From assembly GCA_036401335.1 (NCBI GenBank), contig DASWVC010000231.1:1-55167 (forward strand): DNA of 55,167 bases, read 5' to 3'. This stretch comes from DASWVC01 sp036401335 (GTDB lineage Bacteria > Verrucomicrobiota > Verrucomicrobiia > Chthoniobacterales > JAFAMB01). The position numbers and the translations under genes were made by a program. This document shows, in pieces, positions 49,290-55,167 of this stretch (within the stretch, counting starts at the first letter, position 1; each line of letters begins with the position of its first letter). The notes beneath the pieces are model-generated. The model was given only the letters and a program-made list of their open reading frames with translations, was not told the DNA's origin and did no database searches.

Positions 49290-51509
49290 ATGAATAAGAT
49301 ACGGGTTTGGACCGGGACCCCTTACCCTCTGGGTGCGACCTGGACAGGGAACGGGGTGAACTTCGCGCTCTACTCACAGAGCGCGACAGGAGTCGATCTA
49401 TGCCTGTTTGATGAGGCGGATGCGGATCGGGAGACGGTGCGGATTCGGGTGACGGAGCAGACGGACCATGTCTGGCACGTGTTCCTGCCGGACATCGGGC
49501 CTGGACAGCTGTACAATTACCGGGTCTACGGCGCGTACAACCCGGGGGAAGGCCAGCGTTTCAACGCTTCGAAGGTTTTGCTGGATCCGTACGCCAAAGC
49601 CATTGCCGGCAAAATAGTTTGGGGCCCGGAAATGTTTGGCTACCCGCTGGGCAACCCGAATGAAGACCTTAAGCGCGATTACCGCGACAATGCGTTCAAT
49701 CTTCCGAAGGGCGTTGTCATCGATCCGACCTTTGACTGGCGGGGAGACACCTTGCCGCGGGTGCCGATGCCTGAAACGGTGGTGTATGAAGTGCACGTGG
49801 CCGGGTTCAGCAAGCTCTGGGAGAAATTGCCGGAAAAACTGCGCGGCACGTACGCGGGCATGGGGTCCCCGGCAGCCATTGAATATTTCAGGCAACTTGG
49901 GGTAACGGCCGTCGAGTTGCTGCCGGTCCACGAGCATGTGGACGACAGCATCCTGCAAGACCGCGGCCTGACCAATTATTGGGGTTACAATTCCATCGGG
50001 TTTTTTGCCCCGGAATCCAGTTATTCCAGCCAAGGTGTGCTGGGCGATCAGGTAAAGGATTTTAAGGAAATGGTGCGCTCGCTGCACGCGGCCGGTCTGG
50101 AAGTAATTCTGGACGTCGTGTACAACCACACAGCCGAAGGCAACCACCTGGGACCCACGATCTCGTTCAAGGGCATCGACAACGCCGCTTATTACCGCCT
50201 GGTTCAGGACGACCGGCGTTATTACATGGATTACACCGGTTGCGGCAACACGCCCAACACGCAGAACCCACGGGTTCTTCAGCTCATCATGGACAGCTTG
50301 CGCTATTGGGTATCCGAGATGCACGTGGACGGCTTCCGTTTCGACCTGGCGTCAACGCTTGGCCGCGAGGAACACTTTATGGCGCGGGATTCGGGGTTTT
50401 TCGACATCCTGCTGCAGGATCCTGTCCTTTCCCAGGTCAAGCTGATCGCGGAACCTTGGGATGTCGGTGAGGGCGGCTACCAGGTAGGCGGATTCCCCAT
50501 CCCCTGGGTGGAGTGGAATGGCAAATACCGGGACTGTGCGCGGCGTTATTGGAAGGGTGATGACGGCACTTTGGCCGAGTTTGCCTACCGGCTGACCGGC
50601 AGCCCCGACCTGTACGAACACCAGGGGCGGCGGCCGTACACCAGCATAAATTTCGTCACTGCCCACGACGGGTTCACCCTTAATGACCTCGTCAGCTACA
50701 ACGACAAACACAATGAAGCCAACGGGGAAGGCAACCGCGACGGCGACAGCCACAATAATTCCTGGAACTGCGGTGCGGAAGGCGTAACCGAAGACCCCGA
50801 GATCAACCGGCTGCGCCGGCGCCAGCAAAGAAATTTTCTGGCTACCTTGCTCCTTTCACAAGGTGTTCCCATGCTTAACGCCGGCGATGAGTTTGCCCGG
50901 ACCCAGCAGGGAAATAACAACGTTTACTGCCAAGATAATCCGGTAAGCTGGTTTGATTGGAACTGGACGCAGGAACAGCAGCAGCAGTTTGATTTTACCA
51001 GCCGCCTGATCGCACTGCGCCGCAAACACCCGGTGTTCCGGCGTCCGAAATACTTTCTTGGCCGCCGGATCCGTGGCACGGACGTGAAAGACCTGATGTG
51101 GTTCAACCCGAACGGCGTCGAGATGTCCGAACCCGATTGGGCGAGTGGTTATGCAAAATGCTTTGGCATACTCGTCAGCGGGGCAACCATTGACGTCCGG
51201 GACGAACGCGGCGAACCGGTGAAGGACGATACGTTTCTTTGGCTTTGCAATGCGCACCACGAGCCGTTGACCTTCATCCTGCCAGGCCGGCAGGAGGTGC
51301 GATGGGAAGTGATGGTTGACACAGCGAACGAGACCGGTTTTGTGACCAAAGAATGGGTTATGCCAGCCGGAGATGAAATCGAGTTGCCGGATCGCAGCCT
51401 GTGTTTGCTGCGGCTCTCTTCTGGCGACGAAAGCTTTGCCCGCGAGGAATCGTGGACGGCAAAAGAGGGCAAGGCACCCTCGAAAGTTCCGACCAGGAAG
51501 AAAGCATGA
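49290..51509 (+). CDS. treX: Glycogen debranching enzyme GlgX/TreX-type
   Basis: 739 residues of the GH13 isoamylase family. The N-terminal CBM48-like module (about 7-120) is followed by the barrel with nucleophile D352 (GFRFDLAS), acid/base E388 (AEPWD) and AHDGFTLNDLVSYN. It removes alpha-1,6 branches from glycogen or maltodextrin, giving linear chains. Placed directly upstream of treZ with an ATGA overlap, it supplies linear maltodextrin to the treY/treZ trehalose pathway; glgX is an equally fair name. No glgA or glgC lies in the window. Confidence 0.93.
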   Translation: MNKIRVWTGTPYPLGATWTGNGVNFALYSQSATGVDLCLFDEADADRETVRIRVTEQTDHVWHVFLPDIGPGQLYNYRVYGAYNPGEGQRFNASKVLLDPYAKAIAGKIVWGPEMFGYPLGNPNEDLKRDYRDNAFNLPKGVVIDPTFDWRGDTLPRVPMPETVVYEVHVAGFSKLWEKLPEKLRGTYAGMGSPAAIEYFRQLGVTAVELLPVHEHVDDSILQDRGLTNYWGYNSIGFFAPESSYSSQGVLGDQVKDFKEMVRSLHAAGLEVILDVVYNHTAEGNHLGPTISFKGIDNAAYYRLVQDDRRYYMDYTGCGNTPNTQNPRVLQLIMDSLRYWVSEMHVDGFRFDLASTLGREEHFMARDSGFFDILLQDPVLSQVKLIAEPWDVGEGGYQVGGFPIPWVEWNGKYRDCARRYWKGDDGTLAEFAYRLTGSPDLYEHQGRRPYTSINFVTAHDGFTLNDLVSYNDKHNEANGEGNRDGDSHNNSWNCGAEGVTEDPEINRLRRRQQRNFLATLLLSQGVPMLNAGDEFARTQQGNNNVYCQDNPVSWFDWNWTQEQQQQFDFTSRLIALRRKHPVFRRPKYFLGRRIRGTDVKDLMWFNPNGVEMSEPDWASGYAKCFGILVSGATIDVRDERGEPVKDDTFLWLCNAHHEPLTFILPGRQEVRWEVMVDTANETGFVTKEWVMPAGDEIELPDRSLCLLRLSSGDESFAREESWTAKEGKAPSKVPTRKKA

Positions 51510-53362
51510 TGGAACAGACCAGACGATTTTCGCAAGGGGCCGAGTGGACCGGAACCGGGGTATCTTACCGCACCTGGGCCGTTGACAAAAAGACTGTCGC
51601 GGTGGTGATAGTTGATGAAACCGGGAAGGTGGTGCGCCAACTCCCGCTGAAACCGGACGGGAGCGGCTTTTATGCCGCGTGGGATTCCTGGGGAAAACCG
51701 GGCGACCTTTACCAGTATGAGGTGGATGGCCAGTGTCTGCCAGATCCTGCGTCCCGGTTCCAACCCCAAGGGGTGCACGGGCCTTCTCAGGTGATTGACC
51801 CGGCAGTTTACGCGTGGCAGGCGCGGGAATGGCGGCGGCCCGATCTCCGGGACCTGGTGATCTACGAGCTGCACGTGGGCACTTTCACCCCCGAAGGAAC
51901 CTATGCTGCCATTTCTCAGCATTTCGATCACCTGAAACAAGTGGGGGTGAATGCCATCCAGTTAATGCCGGTAGCTGATTTCCCAGGGCGGTGGAACTGG
52001 GGCTACGACGCGGTGGCGTGCTATGCGCCGAGCCGGGCTTACGGCACGCCGGATGAACTGCGGGGGTTGGTTGATGCGGCGCATGGCGCCGGGTTGGCGG
52101 TGATCCTGGATGTCGTTTACAACCATTTGGGCCCGGACGGCAACTACCTGGGGGCTTACGCGAAAGACTATTTCAATCCACAACACACCACCCCGTGGGG
52201 TGCTGCCTTCAATTTCGATGCACCTCACGCAGAAGCAGTGCGGCAGTTTTTTGTAGAAAACCCTCAGTATTGGCTGACGGATTTCCACGTTGACGGTTTC
52301 CGCCTGGATGCCACCCATGCCATCCCGGACGATTCGCCAAAGCATGTGATTCAGGAAATAGCTGAGCACGTGCAGGCGGCGGGCGCTTTAGTGATCTGCG
52401 AAGACCCGCGAAATGACCGCAAGATTATCCTGCCCCGTGAATCCGGCGGGTATGGGTGCGATGCCGTGTGGGCCGATGACTTCCATCACGTCGTGCGCGT
52501 GCAGATGACCCAGGAAAATGAAGGTTACCTCGGCTACTTCAAGGGCACAATTGACGAGATCGTCAGAACCATCAACGAGGGCTGGCTGTTTGTCGGGCAG
52601 AAGCAAATTGATGGACTGCCGCGTGGCACCCGAGGAAGCGATTTGCCGCCGGAGCGTTTCGTTTTCTGCATCTCAAACCACGACCAGGTCGGCAACCGCG
52701 CGTTCGGCGACCGGATCAGCAAGGTGGTTGACCCGGCAGCTTACCGGGCCGCTTCCGGTTTGTTTTTGCTAACCCCTTACACACCGATGCTGTTCATGGG
52801 CCAGGAATGGGCTGCTTCCACCCCGTTCCTCTACTTTACGGATCACGAAACTGAACTCGGCCGCAACATCACCCAGGGACGGCGGAAGGAGTTTTCCCAG
52901 TTCAAAGCTTTCAGCGATCCTGTGACGCGGGAACAAATCCCCGACCCGCAGGCAGACGCCACGTTCCAAGATTCAAAACTGAACTGGACCGAGCCGGCCG
53001 AAGGCGGCCATGCGACGGTCGTCCGTCTCTACACCGCGTTGCTGCAACTTCGTACCCGCTGGCTGGGCAGTCGCCAACGCGGCGACTGGCACGCCGAACC
53101 GATCGGTGAGGCTGCCCTCGCGTTACGGTACGACCTTCCCGCCGGCCAAGCCGTGTTGGTGGTCGCTCAACTTACCCCTGTTACGTCTCGCTTGAATTCC
53201 GGCGCTCATCCGGTCTTGCGGGCGGGAAACAACCGAACCTGGGAGTTGCTGTTGTCAACCAACGAAGTTGCCTATGGGGGCAAACGGACGGGGCACTGGG
53301 ACCCAAGTACGAAAGAGTTTGTCCTGACGGAACCGGAAGTGATGGTGTTTCTGGAACGTTAG
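51506..53362 (+). CDS. treZ: Malto-oligosyltrehalose trehalohydrolase
   Basis: 618 residues of GH13. It hydrolyses the bond releasing trehalose from maltooligosyltrehalose made by TreY. An N-terminal CBM-like domain (about 8-95) precedes the barrel with YELHVGTFTPEGTYAA, nucleophile D268 (GFRLDATH) and acid/base E299 (VICEDPRND), and YTPMLFMGQEWAASTPFLYF is typical of TreZ. I used the ATG at 51506, which overlaps the treX stop and has AGGAAG upstream, although the frame stays open further upstream. Confidence 0.95.
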   Translation: MMEQTRRFSQGAEWTGTGVSYRTWAVDKKTVAVVIVDETGKVVRQLPLKPDGSGFYAAWDSWGKPGDLYQYEVDGQCLPDPASRFQPQGVHGPSQVIDPAVYAWQAREWRRPDLRDLVIYELHVGTFTPEGTYAAISQHFDHLKQVGVNAIQLMPVADFPGRWNWGYDAVACYAPSRAYGTPDELRGLVDAAHGAGLAVILDVVYNHLGPDGNYLGAYAKDYFNPQHTTPWGAAFNFDAPHAEAVRQFFVENPQYWLTDFHVDGFRLDATHAIPDDSPKHVIQEIAEHVQAAGALVICEDPRNDRKIILPRESGGYGCDAVWADDFHHVVRVQMTQENEGYLGYFKGTIDEIVRTINEGWLFVGQKQIDGLPRGTRGSDLPPERFVFCISNHDQVGNRAFGDRISKVVDPAAYRAASGLFLLTPYTPMLFMGQEWAASTPFLYFTDHETELGRNITQGRRKEFSQFKAFSDPVTREQIPDPQADATFQDSKLNWTEPAEGGHATVVRLYTALLQLRTRWLGSRQRGDWHAEPIGEAALALRYDLPAGQAVLVVAQLTPVTSRLNSGAHPVLRAGNNRTWELLLSTNEVAYGGKRTGHWDPSTKEFVLTEPEVMVFLER

Positions 53363-53469
53363 CGCGAGTACCACGCAACCCGATGCAGGAAAAAAATACC
53401 GGCGGCGCTTTGACCTGCGAAAGTCGTTCTGTCACCGGCCGGAATCAACCGTAGGAGAATTTTACTCAC

Positions 53470-55167
53470 ATGGCTCAAAGAACCCGCTTTCCCACGGCAA
53501 CCTACCGCCTGCAATTCAACCGGAATTTCAAGTTTACGGATGCCACCGAGATCATCCCTTATTTGGAGAAGCTTGGGATTAGCGATCTTTATAGCTCGCC
53601 CTTTTTTCGGGCTGACCCGGGGAGTGACCACGGTTACGACGTGAGTAACCACAACGAGTTGAACCCCGCGATCGGCACGCGGCCGGAGTTCGACGCCATG
53701 GTTGCCGCCCTTAAGGAACGCCAAATGGGACATTTGGCGGATTTTGTGCCGAACCACATGGGCATTTCTGACGTCAACAACGAGTGGTGGATGGACGTGC
53801 TTGAAAATGGTCCAAGCTCGACGTTCGCTCCGTTTTTTGACATTGACTGGGACCCGATCAAAGAGGGACTGCGCCATAAAATCCTGCTTCCGGTCCTCGG
53901 GGATCAATACGGCCGCGTGTTGGAAAAAGGGGAGTTGGGCCTGTCCTACGAGGAGGGCGCCTTTTTTGTCACTTACTACGACCGCGTGTTTCCGCTGAAT
54001 CCCCGCACTTACAAATTCGTTTTGCAGCTAGCGCTGAAAAACCTGGGCGCCTACGACGACGAGGTGATGGTGTCTGAGCTCGAGAGCATCATTACCGCAC
54101 TTGAACACCTGCCGCTGCGGACGGCAACCGAGGCCGGAAAGGTACGCGAGCGGGCGCGAGAAAAAGAAATCGTCAAACGCCGTATCTCCCGGCTCTGCTC
54201 TGAATTTCCTCAGGTCCGGGAAGCCATCGACCGCGCGATGTTTGAGCTGCAAGGTCAAGTAGGTCAACCCCATTCGTTTGATCAAATGGATGAACTGCTG
54301 AGCGCTCAGGCGTATCGGTTGAGTTACTGGCGCGTGGCTGGCGAGGAGATAAATTACCGGCGCTTTTTCGACATTAACAATCTTGCGGCGATCCGGGTCG
54401 AAAACCCGGTGGTATTCGAGACAATTCACCGCTTCATTTTCGAATTGTTAAAGGCCGGCGACGTCACGGGCTTGCGGATCGATCACGTCGACGGGTGGCA
54501 TAACCCGAAGGTTTACCTTCGGGAATTGCAAAGGCGGTTCCTGGACATTCCTGAGGACGAAGTGGTTGAAGAAAACGCGTTGCGCGACCGTGGTTTTTAT
54601 TTGGTCGTGGAAAAGATTTTGTCCTTCAATGAAAAGCTGCGCACCGATTGGCCCATCCACGGGACGTCTGGCTACGATTTTACGACGGATGCCACCCAAC
54701 TGCTTGTTGACTCATCGAATCAAGAGGCGTTCTCGCGCCTTTACCGGGAGTTCATCGACCGGTACGTGCATTTTGAGTCTTTGGTGTTCGAGAAAAAGCG
54801 GCTCGTGATGGACACGTCTTTGTCGAGTGACATCGAATCGCTGGGCCACCGGCTCAGTCAGCTGGCCGAGAAAGACCGGCTGCACCGGGATTTTACCCGG
54901 GATTCACTCAGTACGGTCGTACGCGACCTGATCGCCTGTTTTCCGGTCTATCGAACGTACATCGGGGATGACGGCGTCGTGTCCGAAAGCGATCGCCAAG
55001 TGGTCCTGCGGGCCGTGCGGGCTGCCAAACGGCGGAACCCGTCAATCGACACCTCGATCTTCGATTTTCTTCGCGACATTCTGTTGCTGGAAAAATTTGA
55101 GAATTTCAGTGACGCAACCCGTCAACAGCAGATTGAATTCGTTGTTAAATTCCAGCAATGCACCGGC
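53470..55167 (+). CDS. treY: Malto-oligosyltrehalose synthase, partial (runs off right edge)
   Basis: 566 codons are visible and the frame remains open at the window end. It starts TATYRLQFNRNF and soon has LYSSPFFRADPGSDHGYDV, the hallmark of TreY. The nucleophile is D338 (GLRIDHVDG) and the acid/base is probably E381 (LVVEKIL); GTSGYDF follows. TreY converts the reducing-end alpha-1,4 linkage of a maltodextrin into an alpha-1,1 linkage. TAGGAG about 12-15 bp upstream supports the start. With treX and treZ it completes a trehalose pathway. Confidence 0.95.
   Translation, partial: MAQRTRFPTATYRLQFNRNFKFTDATEIIPYLEKLGISDLYSSPFFRADPGSDHGYDVSNHNELNPAIGTRPEFDAMVAALKERQMGHLADFVPNHMGISDVNNEWWMDVLENGPSSTFAPFFDIDWDPIKEGLRHKILLPVLGDQYGRVLEKGELGLSYEEGAFFVTYYDRVFPLNPRTYKFVLQLALKNLGAYDDEVMVSELESIITALEHLPLRTATEAGKVRERAREKEIVKRRISRLCSEFPQVREAIDRAMFELQGQVGQPHSFDQMDELLSAQAYRLSYWRVAGEEINYRRFFDINNLAAIRVENPVVFETIHRFIFELLKAGDVTGLRIDHVDGWHNPKVYLRELQRRFLDIPEDEVVEENALRDRGFYLVVEKILSFNEKLRTDWPIHGTSGYDFTTDATQLLVDSSNQEAFSRLYREFIDRYVHFESLVFEKKRLVMDTSLSSDIESLGHRLSQLAEKDRLHRDFTRDSLSTVVRDLIACFPVYRTYIGDDGVVSESDRQVVLRAVRAAKRRNPSIDTSIFDFLRDILLLEKFENFSDATRQQQIEFVVKFQQCTG

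Overview
The window is GC-rich bacterial DNA, densely coding on both strands, with one tRNA and no rRNA, CRISPR array, phage or intact insertion sequence. The mix of genes (FliA-FlgN-like-CsrA cluster, a pilMNOPQ-like operon carrying type II secretion pseudopilins, long-form IspH, DUF6931-like protein beside VgrG and PAAR, LpxL-like acyltransferase, treXZY) suggests a Gram-negative member of the PVC group, most likely a soil Verrucomicrobiota. That placement is inferred from gene content and protein style, not from a marker gene.

Layout. 0.3-4.7 kb: signalling block on the + strand with a receiver-SpoIIE phosphatase, a CHASE3-type hybrid histidine kinase, a small HATPase protein and a zinc-ribbon protein with a proline hexapeptide repeat; the last three overlap. 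4.7-14.5 kb: accessory and metabolic genes (two aldo/keto reductases, a VOC protein, two small secreted proteins, an MscS channel, an SDR, a VapBC-type toxin-antitoxin pair, two secreted alpha/beta hydrolases). One of the hydrolases is a pseudogene with two deletions, and a probable Uma2 remnant lies near 8.0 kb. 14.6-25.5 kb: one 11-gene minus-strand operon for a type IV filament / type II secretion-like machine. 25.7-29.7 kb: plsY-gpsA (phospholipid synthesis), a GNAT, a metallo-beta-lactamase-fold protein and a PAP2 phosphatase. 29.9-34.9 kb: minus-strand operon vgrG - DUF6931-like - PAAR - C39-like cysteine peptidase with zinc ribbons, an orphan spike/effector module with no sheath or baseplate genes in view.

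35.2-41.1 kb: a CobS-like membrane protein with ispH, an L,D-transpeptidase lipoprotein, astD, an LpxL-like acyltransferase and a YacP/NYN nuclease. 41.2-44.8 kb: a ribose-type sugar ABC importer (ATPase, permease, binding protein). 45.4-46.3 kb: a secreted coiled-coil protein with YadA-head-like repeats. 46.4-47.9 kb: fliA - flgN-like - csrA. 48.4 kb: tRNA-Ser(UGA). 49.3 kb to the right edge: treX/glgX - treZ - treY, converting glycogen or maltodextrin into trehalose; treY is cut by the window end.

The candidates for under-described biology are the compact PilMNOPQ/pseudopilin hybrid operon, the orphan VgrG/PAAR/peptidase operon whose VgrG has a hydrophobic C-terminal extension, and several palindromic intergenic elements, some overlapping start codons.
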